DNA of 64,000 nucleotides. It comes from Ancylobacter dichloromethanicus (GTDB taxonomy: Bacteria; Pseudomonadota; Alphaproteobacteria; Rhizobiales; Xanthobacteraceae). The notes below the pieces were generated by a model. That model saw nothing but the letters and a program-made list of their open reading frames with translations. It searched no databases and had not been told where the DNA came from. Positions 47,893 through 58,202 of this stretch are shown piece after piece; position 1 is the first letter of the stretch, and each line of letters opens with the position of its first letter. The position numbers were made by a program, and so were the translations under genes. The stretch is from positions 480,869-544,868 of the forward strand of contig NZ_JAHBGC010000020.1 in the NCBI RefSeq assembly GCF_018390645.1, written 5' to 3'.

Positions 47893-49329
47893 TCACGCCT
47901 GCGTGGCGGCGCCCGTCTGGTCGGCGATCCGGGCCAGCGATTCGTCCCGGCCGATTACGGCGAGCACGTCGAAAATGCCGGGCGAGGTGGTCTTGCCGGT
48001 CACGGCGGCGCGCAGCGGCTGCGCCAGCATGCCGAGTTTCACGCCCTGCGCCTCGGCCACGGCGCGGACTGCGGCCTCGGTCTCCGCCGCGTTCCACTCG
48101 CTCACCGCGGCGAGCGCCACCGCCGCCGCCGCCAGCAGTCGGCGGGCGTCATCGGTGAGCAAAGCCTGCGCTTTCTCTTCGAAGGGAAGCGGTCGCGCGC
48201 GCCAGATATAGGATGCGCTTTCAATAAGTTCGATAAGAGTCTTGGCACGCTCCTTGAGCCCGGGCATGGCCGCCAGCAACTGCGCCCGGCGAGGCGGCGT
48301 GAGCGCGGCGGCGATCTCGGCGCCGCCGGGAATATGGGCGAGCAGCGTGTCGATCGCGTCCATCAACTCGGCGTCCGGCGTCGAGCGGATATAGACGCCG
48401 TTGATGCTCTCCAGCTTGGCGAAGTCGAAACGTGCCGCCGAACGGCCGATCCGGTCGAGGTCGAAGAGCCGCGTCATCTCCTCGGTGGAGAAGAACTCCT
48501 GGTCGCCATGGCTCCAGCCGAGACGTACCAGATAGTTGCGCAGGGCCGCGGGCAGGTAGCCCATGGCGCGGTAAGCATCCACCCCGAGCGCGCCGTGGCG
48601 CTTGGAGAGCTTGGCGCCGTCCGGCCCATGGATCAGCGGGATGTGCGCCATCTTCGGCACCTCCCAGCCCAGTGCATGGTAGATCTGCGTCTGGCGCGCG
48701 GCATTGGTGAGGTGATCGTCGCCGCGGATGATGTGGGTGACGTTCATGTCGTGGTCGTCAACCACCACCGAAAGCATGTAGGTCGGCGTGCCGTCCGAGC
48801 GCAGCAGCACGAGATCGTCGAGGTCCTTGTTCGGGAACACCACGCGGCCCTGCACGAGGTCGTCAATGACCGTCTCACCCTCGGTTGGCGAGCGGAGGCG
48901 AAACACTGGCTTGCGGTCGGCGGGGGCTTCGGACGGGTCGCGGTCGCGCCAGCGCCCGTCATAGCGTGGCGGGCGGCCTTCCTTGCGGGCGATGTCGCGC
49001 ATTTCCTCGAGTTCGGCTGCCGAGGCGTAGCAGGGATAGGCGCGTCCCGCGGCGATCATCCTCTCCACCGCCTCGCGGTGCCGCTCGGCGCGCGCGAACT
49101 GATAGATGACGTCGCCCGACCAGTCGATGCCCAGCCATTTCAACCCATCGATGATGGCGTCGATCGCCTCCGGCGTCGAGCGCTGGCGGTCGGTGTCCTC
49201 GATGCGCAGGAGCATCGTGCCGCCCTTGGCCCGGGCATAGAGCCAGTTGAACAGCGCGGTGCGCGCCCCGCCAATATGCAGGAAGCCGGTGGGCGAGGGG
49301 GCGAAGCGGGTAATGACGGTCTCGGACAT
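47893..49329 (-). CDS. gltX: Glutamyl-tRNA synthetase
   Basis: The 478-residue class I synthetase shows the HIGH-type motif [20 protein letters not shown] near residue 12 and KLSKRHG near residue 240. Alphaproteobacteria often have two GltX proteins, one of which may charge tRNA-Gln; which one this is cannot be told. It is divergent from comEC; the shared 152-bp gap has no clear promoter. Confidence 0.95.
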   Translation of the reverse strand: MSETVITRFAPSPTGFLHIGGARTALFNWLYARAKGGTMLLRIEDTDRQRSTPEAIDAIIDGLKWLGIDWSGDVIYQFARAERHREAVERMIAAGRAYPCYASAAELEEMRDIARKEGRPPRYDGRWRDRDPSEAPADRKPVFRLRSPTEGETVIDDLVQGRVVFPNKDLDDLVLLRSDGTPTYMLSVVVDDHDMNVTHIIRGDDHLTNAARQTQIYHALGWEVPKMAHIPLIHGPDGAKLSKRHGALGVDAYRAMGYLPAALRNYLVRLGWSHGDQEFFSTEEMTRLFDLDRIGRSAARFDFAKLESINGVYIRSTPDAELMDAIDTLLAHIPGGAEIAAALTPPRRAQLLAAMPGLKERAKTLIELIESASYIWRARPLPFEEKAQALLTDDARRLLAAAAVALAAVSEWNAAETEAAVRAVAEAQGVKLGMLAQPLRAAVTGKTTSPGIFDVLAVIGRDESLARIADQTGAATQA

Positions 49330-49481
49330 GTCTCTTCCGTCTGCGCCGTAAGGGCGGCGTCGAGCGTGGCGGGCGCGGACGGTGCGTGTACCATAGGTGT
49401 GCGACGGGGGAAAAGCGCGGCTTTCCGGCTGCCCGGCGCGGGGGCCGCCAGGGGGGCGGCGCGGGCGGGAACGCGGGGGAC

Positions 49482-51812
49482 ATGCAGGTGCCGCCGCAGC
49501 AGCAACCAGGGGACGGCGCGCCGCGCCGGCGGGCGCGGGCGGCGGCGCTTGCGCTTGGCGTTCCCGTCCGCCGTCTGGCGAATCTTGGTGTGTCCGCGTT
49601 GGCGCTGGCGGAACTCTGGCAGGGGCTGGCAGGCGCGCTGTCGCGCGAACTCGACGACCGCCGCGGCTTCCTGTTCCTGCCGATCGGCTTCGCAGCCGGG
49701 GCGGCGCTTTATTTCGGTGCGCCGCACGAGCCGTTGCCCTATGCCGGGCTCGGCTCCGCCATCGTCTTTGCCGGCCTCGCGCTGACGGCCCGGGGGCGGC
49801 CTGTCGCCTTCCACCTGCTGGCGCTTCTGGCCGTCATCGCCGCCGGCTTCGCCATCGCCGGGCTGCAGGTGCAGCGCATGGCGCATCCCGTGCTCGGGAC
49901 GACGCTCAACGCGGTCGAGGTAAGCGGCTTCGTCGAGGCGGCGGAACTGCGGCCGCGTGGTAGCCGCATCACGCTGGCCGTCTCCGCCATAGAGCGGCCG
50001 CGCGAGGAGAAGCCGACCCGGGTGCGCGTGACCCTCGCCGGGCGGGAGCCGCCGCCGGTCGGCAGCCACGTGACCTTGCGGGCTACGCTCGGTCCGCCGC
50101 CGGGCCCGGCCTATCCCGGCGGCTTCGACTTCGGGCGGGCGATCTGGCTCGACGGCATCGGCGCGACCGGCTATGCGCTCGGCCGCCCGCAGCCGAGCCC
50201 GACGGACGTGGCGCCGCCCTTCGGCCTGGCGATGACCACCTGGCTCGACCGGACCCGCCGTGCCATCGCCGCGCGCATACGGGCGGCGCTGCCGGGCGAG
50301 GAGGGCGGCGTGGCGGTCGCCCTCGTCACCGGGCTGCGTGACGCGGTGCCGGAGGCAATCGAGGAAAGCATGCGCGTTTCCGGTCTCTCGCACGTGCTGT
50401 CGATTTCCGGGCTGCACATGGCGCTGGTCGCCAGCACGGTGTTCTTCCTCACCCGGGCGCTGCTGGCGCTGCTGGCCGATTTCGCGCTCTACCGGCCGAT
50501 CAAGGCCTGGGCGGCGCTGCCGGCCATGCTCTCGGCCAGCTTCTATCTCTTGCTCTCCGGCGCGGAAGTGCCGACCCAGCGCGCCTATGTGATGACGCTG
50601 CTGGTGCTGGCCGGAATCGTGCTCGGCCGGCCGGCGCTGACCTTGCGGACGCTCGCGGTCGCGGCGCTGGTGCTGCTGGCACTGGCGCCTTGGGCGGTGC
50701 TCGATCCCGGCGCACAGATGTCGTTCGCCGCCACCCTCGGCCTGGTCGCGGCGTATGAGCGCTTCGGCCGTCTCGTCGCCTTTCCATCCGGCCGGCTTAG
50801 CCGCTGGCTGGGCCTGCCGGGACGCTATATCGCGGCGCTGGTGCTGGCCTCGCTGGCGGCGGGGCTGGCGACCGCCCCCTACGCCGCCTACCATTTCCAG
50901 CGACTGGCGCCGTTGAGCCTGGTGGCCAATCTCGCCGCCATGCCGGTGGTGTCGTTCGTCGTCATGCCGGCGGGGCTCGCCGGGGCGGTCCTGATGCCGT
51001 TCGGCTGGGACGACCCGGCCTGGCGGCTGATGGGCTGGGGCCTGAAGCGGATGTCGGACATCTCCGCCGCGGTCGCCGCACTGCCGGGAGCCGACCGCGG
51101 CGTGCCGGCCATGCCGGCGGCGAGCCTGGTGCTGATCAGCCTGGGGCTCATGGTGCTGTGTCTCGCCCGTACCCGGCTGGTCCTGTTCGCCCCGGTGCTC
51201 GCCGCTGCGGGCATCGCCACCGCCGCGACCGCGCCGCGGCCGGATATCTGGGTCGATTCGGAAGCGCGAACAGTGGCGGTGCGCGGGCGAGACGGTGCGC
51301 TGGCGGTGATGGGCGACCGCGACAGGGGCGTGGCCGGTCGCTTTGCCGTCGAGCAATGGCTGAACGCGGACGGAGCGCGCGCCCGGTTCGGTGATGCGGA
51401 CCTCACCAAGGGCGCGGCCTGCGATCCGCTGGGCTGCCTCCTGCCGCTGCCGGACGGGCGACTGGTCGCCCTCTCGCGCGAGCGCGAATCGCTGGAGGAT
51501 GATTGCCGCCTCGCGGCGATCCTGGTGACGCCCTTCGCGCCGCCCCGTCATTGTGCGGCGATGGTCATCCATCGCGATGCACGCACCGCGATCGGCGGCA
51601 TGGCCGCCACGCTGGAGCCGGACGGGCGCGTTGTTCTCACCGCCGCCCGCCCCATGCAGGGCACGCGGCCATGGGAGCCGAAGCCGCCGCCGGAGAGCGG
51701 TGGAACTCGCAGCGCCCCGAGGGCGGAGCCCCCCGGCGCATCGTCGCCGTCCAAGGCGGCCGGAGCCCCGGCGGAGCCGGATGCGGCACCGGAGCCGGAC
51801 AATGCTCAGTAG
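49482..51812 (+). CDS. comEC: ComEC/Rec2 family DNA-uptake channel protein
   Basis: The 776-residue membrane protein has an N-terminal DUF4131 domain (residues about 50-220), the multi-helix competence domain starting at [22 protein letters not shown] near residue 285 (partly quoted) with [12 protein letters not shown], and a weak beta-lactamase-like C-terminal part without a clear HxHxDH motif, then a Pro/Ala tail. The family carries single-stranded DNA into the cell. I chose ATG 49482 (GGGGGA upstream); GTG 49386 would add a low-complexity leader. Its 3' end overlaps lexA by 7 bp. Confidence 0.88.
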   Translation: MQVPPQQQPGDGAPRRRARAAALALGVPVRRLANLGVSALALAELWQGLAGALSRELDDRRGFLFLPIGFAAGAALYFGAPHEPLPYAGLGSAIVFAGLALTARGRPVAFHLLALLAVIAAGFAIAGLQVQRMAHPVLGTTLNAVEVSGFVEAAELRPRGSRITLAVSAIERPREEKPTRVRVTLAGREPPPVGSHVTLRATLGPPPGPAYPGGFDFGRAIWLDGIGATGYALGRPQPSPTDVAPPFGLAMTTWLDRTRRAIAARIRAALPGEEGGVAVALVTGLRDAVPEAIEESMRVSGLSHVLSISGLHMALVASTVFFLTRALLALLADFALYRPIKAWAALPAMLSASFYLLLSGAEVPTQRAYVMTLLVLAGIVLGRPALTLRTLAVAALVLLALAPWAVLDPGAQMSFAATLGLVAAYERFGRLVAFPSGRLSRWLGLPGRYIAALVLASLAAGLATAPYAAYHFQRLAPLSLVANLAAMPVVSFVVMPAGLAGAVLMPFGWDDPAWRLMGWGLKRMSDISAAVAALPGADRGVPAMPAASLVLISLGLMVLCLARTRLVLFAPVLAAAGIATAATAPRPDIWVDSEARTVAVRGRDGALAVMGDRDRGVAGRFAVEQWLNADGARARFGDADLTKGAACDPLGCLLPLPDGRLVALSRERESLEDDCRLAAILVTPFAPPRHCAAMVIHRDARTAIGGMAATLEPDGRVVLTAARPMQGTRPWEPKPPPESGGTRSAPRAEPPGASSPSKAAGAPAEPDAAPEPDNAQ

Positions 51813-52501
51813 CGGCGGAACAGCCCGACCAGCTTGCCCTGGATGCGAACCCGATCGGGGCCGAAGATGCGGGTCTCATAGGCCGGGTTGGCGGCCTCCA
51901 GCGCCACCGAGGCGCCCTTGCGGCGCAGGCGCTTGAGCGTTGCCTCCTCGTCGTCGATGAGGGCGACGACGATCTCGCCGGTGCTGGCGGCGTCGCATTT
52001 GCGGATCAGCGCCAGATCGCCGTCGAGAATGCCGGCTTCGATCATCGAATCGCCGCGCACTTCCAGCGCGTAATGTTCGCCGCCCGACAGCATTTCCGGC
52101 GGCATGCCAATGGTGTGATCGCGCGACTGGATGGCGGAGATCGGCGTGCCGGCGGCGATGCGGCCCATGACCGGCACCGACACCACGCGACGCTCCGCGC
52201 CGTCATCGGAAGGCGGGCGCACCTTGCCGAGACTGCCCTCGATGACATTGGGGGCGAAGGCGCGAACCGGGCGCTGCGGCTGCGTATCCTCCGGCAGGCG
52301 GACCACCTCCAGCGCACGGGCCCGGTTGGGCAAGCGGCGGATGAAGCCGCGCTCTTCCAGCGCCGTGATCAGCCGGTGAATGCCCGACTTGGAGCGCAGG
52401 TCGAGCGCCTCCTTCATCTCTTCGAAAGAGGGTGGCACGCCGTCCTGCTGGAGACGTTCATTGATGAACAGCAACAGCTCATGCTGCTTGCGGGTGAGCA
52501 T
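51806..52501 (-). CDS. lexA: LexA repressor, SOS master regulator
   Basis: The 231-residue protein has an N-terminal winged helix ([20 protein letters not shown]; recognition part [19 protein letters not shown]) and a C-terminal S24 peptidase domain. The self-cleavage site is Ala117-Gly118 (RIAAGTP), with catalytic Ser152 (GDSM) and Lys190 (EATLKRL). Upstream is an SOS box inside its promoter, so it represses itself. The insert between domains makes it longer than E. coli LexA (202), as usual in alphaproteobacteria. It overlaps comEC tail to tail. Confidence 0.97.
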   Translation of the reverse strand: MLTRKQHELLLFINERLQQDGVPPSFEEMKEALDLRSKSGIHRLITALEERGFIRRLPNRARALEVVRLPEDTQPQRPVRAFAPNVIEGSLGKVRPPSDDGAERRVVSVPVMGRIAAGTPISAIQSRDHTIGMPPEMLSGGEHYALEVRGDSMIEAGILDGDLALIRKCDAASTGEIVVALIDDEEATLKRLRRKGASVALEAANPAYETRIFGPDRVRIQGKLVGLFRRY

Positions 52502-52553
52502 CCCGAAAACCCCGTCTGCCGGCCAATGCCGGAACGAAACAAATCACGAACAA

Positions 52554-52582
52554 AGACTAGCCGTTCTTATTGTGTTCCACAA
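52554..52582 (-). promoter_or_regulatory. lexA promoter
   Basis: On the minus strand TTGTGG (52582-52577), 17 bp, TAGTCT (52559-52554) places the start about 45 bp before the lexA ATG. The LexA box fills the spacer, a layout that blocks RNA polymerase when LexA is bound. Confidence 0.7.
52563..52577 (+). promoter_or_regulatory. LexA box of lexA
   Basis: GTTC-TTATTGT-GTTC fits the alphaproteobacterial GTTC-N7-GTTC operator exactly and lies between the -35 and -10 of the lexA promoter, overlapping the -35 by one base. It indicates autorepression. Confidence 0.85.
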
Positions 52583-52612
52583 TGGGTAAAGGGACGCTAA
52601 ACGCGCGCCGCG

Positions 52613-53365
52613 TCACACGGTCTGGGCGTATTGCTCATAGGCGTCGTGGACGATGGCGATGTGGTGGCGCATCGCAAGGGCTGCGCCGTCGCGGTCGCCG
52701 CGCGCGATGGCGGTCGTCACCCGCTCGTGCTCGGCATGCGACAGGGCGAGCCGGCCGAGGGCCCGGAACTGGGCGCGGCGGAAGGGCGAGAGCCGGCGGC
52801 GCGTACCGAGTGTCAGCTCGATCAGATAGTCATTGTGGCTGCCGGCATAGATCGAGGTGTGGAACTGCTCGTTGGCCTCGCGATAGGCGGCGAAGTCGCC
52901 AAGCCGCATCAACTCGCCCATGTCGGCATGGAGCGACTCCAGCTTCTGCCGCTCCTGCGGCGTCATGTTGAGCGCGCTGAGCCCGGCGCACAGCGCTTCG
53001 AGTTCCGCCATCACCTCGAACATCGCCTGCAGGCGCTGCACGCTCGGGCGGGCGACAACCGCGCCGCGGTGCGGGCGGGCATCGACCAGTCCGGAGGCGA
53101 CGAGTTCACGCAGCGCCTCGCGCACCGGCGTGCGCGACACCCCGAACCGCGCCGCCAGCGCGGTCTCGTCCAGCGCCGTGCCAGGGGGCAGGGTGCCGCG
53201 GGTGATCTCGTCGGCGAGGTGCATGCGCAGTTCCTCGGCACGTGTCACGCGCGCGCGCCGGGCGCCGGCGGCGGACGGATCGAGCGGGAAACGGACAGGC
53301 AGCACCGACATGAGCAAACACGCGACCAACTCGCCGCCCGCGCGCCGGGCGGCGTCGCGCATCAT
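52613..53365 (-). CDS. GntR family (FCD domain) transcriptional regulator
   Basis: The 250-residue protein has a GntR winged helix (LRMHLADEITRGTLPPGTAL through ARFGVSRTPVREALRELVASGLV, residues about 46-100; only ends quoted) and an FCD ligand-binding domain with typical metal-site Asp and His residues (EANEQFHTSIYAGS near residue 165, AMRHHI near residue 234). Ligands of the FadR/VanR-like group are small acids. ATG 53365 or ATG 53311 may be the start; neither has a strong RBS. It is 29 bp downstream of the AtzH-like gene, which it may control. Confidence 0.85.
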   Translation of the reverse strand: MMRDAARRAGGELVACLLMSVLPVRFPLDPSAAGARRARVTRAEELRMHLADEITRGTLPPGTALDETALAARFGVSRTPVREALRELVASGLVDARPHRGAVVARPSVQRLQAMFEVMAELEALCAGLSALNMTPQERQKLESLHADMGELMRLGDFAAYREANEQFHTSIYAGSHNDYLIELTLGTRRRLSPFRRAQFRALGRLALSHAEHERVTTAIARGDRDGAALAMRHHIAIVHDAYEQYAQTV

Positions 53366-53394
53366 TATCCGCCGTACCCGGCTTCACCAAGGGG

Positions 53395-53787
53395 TCAGGG
53401 CGCAGATGGATCGTCGATCACGCTGACATGGGCGGCGGCGACCTTCCAGCCGTCCGGCGTGCGTATCCAGGTCTGCATCTGCCGGCCGACGCGACCCGGC
53501 GCATTGGCGCGGCGGAACAGGGTCGAGGCCACCGCCATGTCGCGGCCGTAGGTGGTGATCACCGTGCCGTCCAGCGTGCGCTCGAGCCCGACCGGCGAGC
53601 GCGCGGCGCGAAAGGTGCGGATGGCTTCGATGCCATAAAGGTTTTCGCCGCTGCCATAGCGGATGGTGCGGGCGTCGTCCCAGAACAGCGCATCGAGCCC
53701 GGCCACGTCATTGCCGACCAGCGCGCGTTCATAGCGCTCGAAGGCGGCGCGAACCTCGGCCATTACCTCGGGAAGATCGATGTCCAT
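53395..53787 (-). CDS. AtzH/HpxZ-like (SnoaL-fold, DUF3225) protein
   Basis: The 130-residue cone-fold protein shows ERYERALVGNDVAGLDALFW near residue 18 and GSGENLYGIEAIRTFRAARS near residue 45, then FRRANAPGRVGRQMQTWIR near residue 91. This matches AtzH/HpxZ proteins, which accompany amidases and ureide or oxalurate catabolism genes. No amidase is nearby, so the substrate cannot be told; a role with the adjacent GntR regulator is inference. Confidence 0.75.
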   Translation of the reverse strand: MDIDLPEVMAEVRAAFERYERALVGNDVAGLDALFWDDARTIRYGSGENLYGIEAIRTFRAARSPVGLERTLDGTVITTYGRDMAVASTLFRRANAPGRVGRQMQTWIRTPDGWKVAAAHVSVIDDPSAP

Positions 53788-53844
53788 TCAGCCGCCCCCT
53801 GTTCCGCTCGCAGCGGCCGAGCACACAGGCCGGCGCCGATCACG

Positions 53845-55065
53845 TCAATCCTCGAGGCGCAGAATCTCGCACATATCGCCGGCCGATGCCGACGGCGCGT
53901 GCGGCCGGCGCACGAGCAGGACATCGGCACGGGCAAGGTTGCGCAGCATGGAGCTGTCCTGCACCGGCATCGGGCGCACCAGCGGCAGGCCCTCGGCGCG
54001 GCCGACGATCTCGGCACGCATGAAATCCATGCGCTGCTCGTTGGCCTTCACGTCGGTGGCAAGACGGGCAGGCTCCAGTTCGGGCTGCGCCGGCACCGCC
54101 AGCCCCTGCAGCGCCTTGATCAGCGGCACGAGGAACAGCAGGGCGCACACATGCGCCGAGACCGGATTGCCGGGAAGGCCGAGCACCTGCGTCCGGGCCG
54201 CTGCGGAGCGGCCGAACATCAGCGGCTTGCCGGGGCGTAGCGCTATGCGATGCACGGCGAGGTCGACGCCCTCCGCGCTAAGCGCAGGCGCGATGAGGTC
54301 GTGATCGCCGACCGAGGCGCCGCCGGTCGTCACCAGCACGTCGAAGCCGCTGTCGAGCGCGGCGCGCACGCCGGCCTGCGTCGCGTCCATGCGGTCGGGC
54401 AGGATGCCGAGGTCGATTACCTCGGCGCCGGCGGCGCGGGCCAGCGCGGCGACCGAATAGATATTCGAAACAATGACTTGATGCGCGTTGGCGCCGGCGC
54501 CGGGCCGCACCAGCTCGTCGCCGGTGGAGATGAGGCCGACGCGCGGGCGGCGGGCGACGCTCACCGCGTCGACATCGGCGGCGGCTATGAGGGCGAGGTC
54601 ACGGGCGCGCAGGCGGCGGCCGGCCTCCAGAAGCGTTTCGCCGGCCGTAAAGTCGCCGCCAGCACGGCGGATGTGGCGGCCGGGTGTCGCGGCCTCGGTC
54701 ATCGTGACGGCATCACCGTCGCGGCTTGTGTCTTCCTGGATGACGATGGCGTCGGCGCCCTCCGGCAGCACGGCGCCGGTGAAGATGCGCACGGTGGTGC
54801 CGGGCTCGACGCGGCCGGGAAAGGGGCGGCCGGCGGCGGATTCGCCAATGAGTTCAAGGGTTGCCGGCACCGTCGCGGCGTCCGTGGCCCGCAAGGCGTA
54901 GCCGTCCATGGCGGAGACGTCGGCGCCCGGCGTGGTGCGGCGGGCGACGACCGGAGCCGCGAGGGCGCGGCCGGCGGCCTGTTCCAGCGGAACGGTTTCG
55001 CCGGCAAGGGGCTGGACGGTGGAAAGGAGGAGCGCGAGAGCCTCCTCGACCGGCATCAACGCCAT
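53845..55065 (-). CDS. moeA: Molybdopterin molybdenumtransferase
   Basis: The 406-residue enzyme inserts molybdate into adenylylated molybdopterin. Hallmarks are VSAMDGYALRATDA near residue 50, RIFTGAVLPEGADAIV near residue 90, PRVGLISTGDELVRPG near residue 175 and VTTGGASVGDHDLI near residue 245, followed by LGLPGNPVSA. ATG 55065 follows GAGGGAGATCCC and overlaps the 3' end of moaC slightly in the other frame order. It is part of the trp-moa series. Confidence 0.94.
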   Translation of the reverse strand: MALMPVEEALALLLSTVQPLAGETVPLEQAAGRALAAPVVARRTTPGADVSAMDGYALRATDAATVPATLELIGESAAGRPFPGRVEPGTTVRIFTGAVLPEGADAIVIQEDTSRDGDAVTMTEAATPGRHIRRAGGDFTAGETLLEAGRRLRARDLALIAAADVDAVSVARRPRVGLISTGDELVRPGAGANAHQVIVSNIYSVAALARAAGAEVIDLGILPDRMDATQAGVRAALDSGFDVLVTTGGASVGDHDLIAPALSAEGVDLAVHRIALRPGKPLMFGRSAAARTQVLGLPGNPVSAHVCALLFLVPLIKALQGLAVPAQPELEPARLATDVKANEQRMDFMRAEIVGRAEGLPLVRPMPVQDSSMLRNLARADVLLVRRPHAPSASAGDMCEILRLED

Positions 55066-55076
55066 CGGGATCTCCC

Positions 55077-55562
55077 TCAGTCCGCCTGCCAATGGCCTGA
55101 TCTGCCGCCGCTTTTTTCCAGAAGCCGGACATTTTCGATCCGCATGAAGCGGTCGACCGCCTTGGCCATGTCGTAGACGGTGAGGCAGGCGACGGAGACG
55201 GCGGTCAGCGCCTCCATCTCCACCCCGGTCTGGCCGCTGGTGCGCACGGTGGCGCGGATGAGGAGGCCGGGCAAAGCGGGAGCGGGCTCGATCTCCACCG
55301 CGACCTTGGACAGCAGCAGCGCATGGCAGAGCGGGATCAGCTCATGCGTCCGCTTGGCCGCCATGATGCCGGCAAGCCGCGCCGTGCCGATCACATCGCC
55401 CTTCTTGGCGTTGCCGGAGACGATGAGGTCGAGCGTCTCCGCCCGCATCACCACCTGCCCCTCCGCCACCGCCACGCGGTCGGTGATCGCCTTGTCCGCC
55501 ACATCCACCATGTTGGCCGCGCCGGCGGCGTCGAGATGGGTCAGGCGGGGTTCGTCGCTCAT
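55077..55562 (-). CDS. moaC: Cyclic pyranopterin monophosphate synthase
   Basis: The 161-residue enzyme makes cyclic pyranopterin monophosphate, the first molybdopterin step, with Moa[21 protein letters not shown] near residue 89 and [20 protein letters not shown] near residue 129 hold catalytic residues (the Lys in the C-terminal stretch is KAVDRF). It lies 11 bp before moeA and 3 bp after trpC on the minus strand. Confidence 0.96.
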   Translation of the reverse strand: MSDEPRLTHLDAAGAANMVDVADKAITDRVAVAEGQVVMRAETLDLIVSGNAKKGDVIGTARLAGIMAAKRTHELIPLCHALLLSKVAVEIEPAPALPGLLIRATVRTSGQTGVEMEALTAVSVACLTVYDMAKAVDRFMRIENVRLLEKSGGRSGHWQAD

Positions 55563-55565
55563 CGC

Positions 55566-56381
55566 TCAGCCGGCCGCTCGGGCGGGGGCGGAAGCGGCCA
55601 GCAGGTTGCGTGTCGCTGCTGCCACGTCAAGCTGCCGCATCAGGCTTTCGCCGACGAGGATGCAGTTGATGTTCACCCGCGCGAGGCGGGCGATGTCGGC
55701 GGGCGCGAAGATGCCGCTCTCGCCGACGATGACCCGGTCCGCCGGGATGCGCGGGGCGAGGCGCTCCGAGGTCTCCAGCGTCACCTCGAAGGTGCGCAGA
55801 TTGCGGTTGTTGATGCCGACGAGTTTGGCCGGCAGCTTCAGGGCGCGGTCGAGTTCGGCCTCGTCATGCACCTCCACCAGCGCGTCCATGCCGAGGCCGT
55901 GCGCGGTCTCGACCAGGTCGAGCGCCAGCGCGTCGTCGGCCGAGGCCATGATGACGAGGATGCAATCGGCGCCCCAGCTTCGCGCCTCGAACACCTGATA
56001 GGTGTCGTGCATGAAATCCTTGCGCAGGACGGGGAGCGAACAGGCGGCCCGGGCCGCGACGAGGAATTCCGGCGCGCCCTGGAAGGAGGGAGCGTCGGTC
56101 AGCACGGAGAGGCACGCCGCGCCGCCGGCCTCATAGGCCTGCGCCAGCGCCGGCGGGTCGAAATCCGGCCGGATCAGCCCCCTGGAGGGGCTGGCCTTCT
56201 TGATCTCGGCGATCAGCGCGGTCCGGCCGCCGGCGATCTTCGCCTCGATGGAGGCGAGGAAGCCGCGCGCCGGCGGCTGCGCCTCGGCGCTCGCGCGCAC
56301 CTCGGTGAGCGGGCGGGCGCGCTTGGCGGCGGCGATCTCCTCGCGCTTGTAGGCGCCGATTTTTTCCAGAATGTCGGCCAT
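55566..56381 (-). CDS. trpC: Indole-3-glycerol phosphate synthase
   Basis: The 271-residue TIM-barrel enzyme closes the indole ring in tryptophan synthesis. [20 protein letters not shown] near residue 56, [17 protein letters not shown] near residue 117 and [12 protein letters not shown] near residue 188 match catalytic Lys and Glu sites; VGESGIF follows. It is unfused to TrpF. It starts 9 bp after trpD. Confidence 0.96.
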   Translation of the reverse strand: MADILEKIGAYKREEIAAAKRARPLTEVRASAEAQPPARGFLASIEAKIAGGRTALIAEIKKASPSRGLIRPDFDPPALAQAYEAGGAACLSVLTDAPSFQGAPEFLVAARAACSLPVLRKDFMHDTYQVFEARSWGADCILVIMASADDALALDLVETAHGLGMDALVEVHDEAELDRALKLPAKLVGINNRNLRTFEVTLETSERLAPRIPADRVIVGESGIFAPADIARLARVNINCILVGESLMRQLDVAAATRNLLAASAPARAAG

Positions 56382-56390
56382 GGCGCGCTC

Positions 56391-57416
<1,026 letters not shown>

Positions 57417-57451
57417 GTCGCCCTGCGTCCCCGCCTGTCTTTGTTCCCGGC

Positions 57452-58060
57452 TCACGCCGCCCGCTTCCGGCCGGGGCCGGCATTCCAGGCGCGCGCGAGG
57501 TCGAGGAAATTCTTGAGGATGGTCCTGCCGTGCTCGGAAGCGATGCTTTCCGGGTGGAACTGCACCCCGTGCACGGGCAGCGTTTTATGCGACAGGCCCA
57601 TGATGAGCCCGTCATCGGTCTGCGCGGTGACCGTCAGCGTCTCCGGCAGCGCCTCGCGCCGCACCACCAGCGAATGGTAGCGCGTCGCTCTGAGCGGGCC
57701 GTTGATGCCATGGAACACGCCGTCATTGCCGTGGCTGATTTCGGACAGCTTGCCATGGATCGGCAGCGGCGCGCGCACCACATCGCCACCGAACACCTGG
57801 CCGATGGCCTGATGGCCGAGGCAGACGCCGAATACCGGCACGCCCTCCCTGGCCGCCCGCTCGATCAGCGCGCAGGAGATGCCGGCATCGTCCGGCGTGC
57901 CGGGGCCCGGGGAGATGACGATCGCCTCCGGCTTCAGCGCCATCGCCTCGTCGACCGTGAGGGTGTCGTTGCGGCGCACCTCCACCTCGGCGCCGAGCCC
58001 GCCGATATAGTGGACCAGGTTCCAGGTGAAGCTGTCGTAATTGTCGATGAGCAGGATCAT
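57452..58060 (-). CDS. trpG: Anthranilate synthase component II (glutamine amidotransferase)
   Basis: The 202-residue amidotransferase supplies ammonia to Trp[21 protein letters not shown] opens it; the active Cys lies in [11 protein letters not shown] near residue 84, and His and Glu in [13 protein letters not shown] near residue 172. It is a separate gene here, unlike the trpE(G) fusion of Rhizobium and Brucella. A 142-bp gap with a hairpin separates it from trpE. Confidence 0.96.
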   Translation of the reverse strand: MILLIDNYDSFTWNLVHYIGGLGAEVEVRRNDTLTVDEAMALKPEAIVISPGPGTPDDAGISCALIERAAREGVPVFGVCLGHQAIGQVFGGDVVRAPLPIHGKLSEISHGNDGVFHGINGPLRATRYHSLVVRREALPETLTVTAQTDDGLIMGLSHKTLPVHGVQFHPESIASEHGRTILKNFLDLARAWNAGPGRKRAA

Positions 58061-58117
58061 CGTGCGTCCATCCGCCGGCCGCATGCCGGCCTTTGAAAAA
58101 GGTCTAGGGGGTGTTCC

Positions 58118-58138
58118 GGCGCGGGGTCAAGCCGCGCC
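58118..58138. repeat. Hairpin between trpE and trpG
   Basis: GGCGCGG (58118-58124) pairs with CCGCGCC (58132-58138) around a 7-nt loop. No T run follows on the transcribed (minus) strand, so it may affect mRNA processing or the relative level of trpG. Confidence 0.4.
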
Positions 58139-58202
58139 GTCCGGCGAAAAGTACTATCGCCAACCCCGCCATCGCTCGTGACGCACCCGTGCGCTCATGG
58201 CC

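Noticed and set aside
52532-52552. Second LexA box before lexA (GAAC...GAAC)
   Set aside because: The two GAAC units are 12 bases apart instead of 7.
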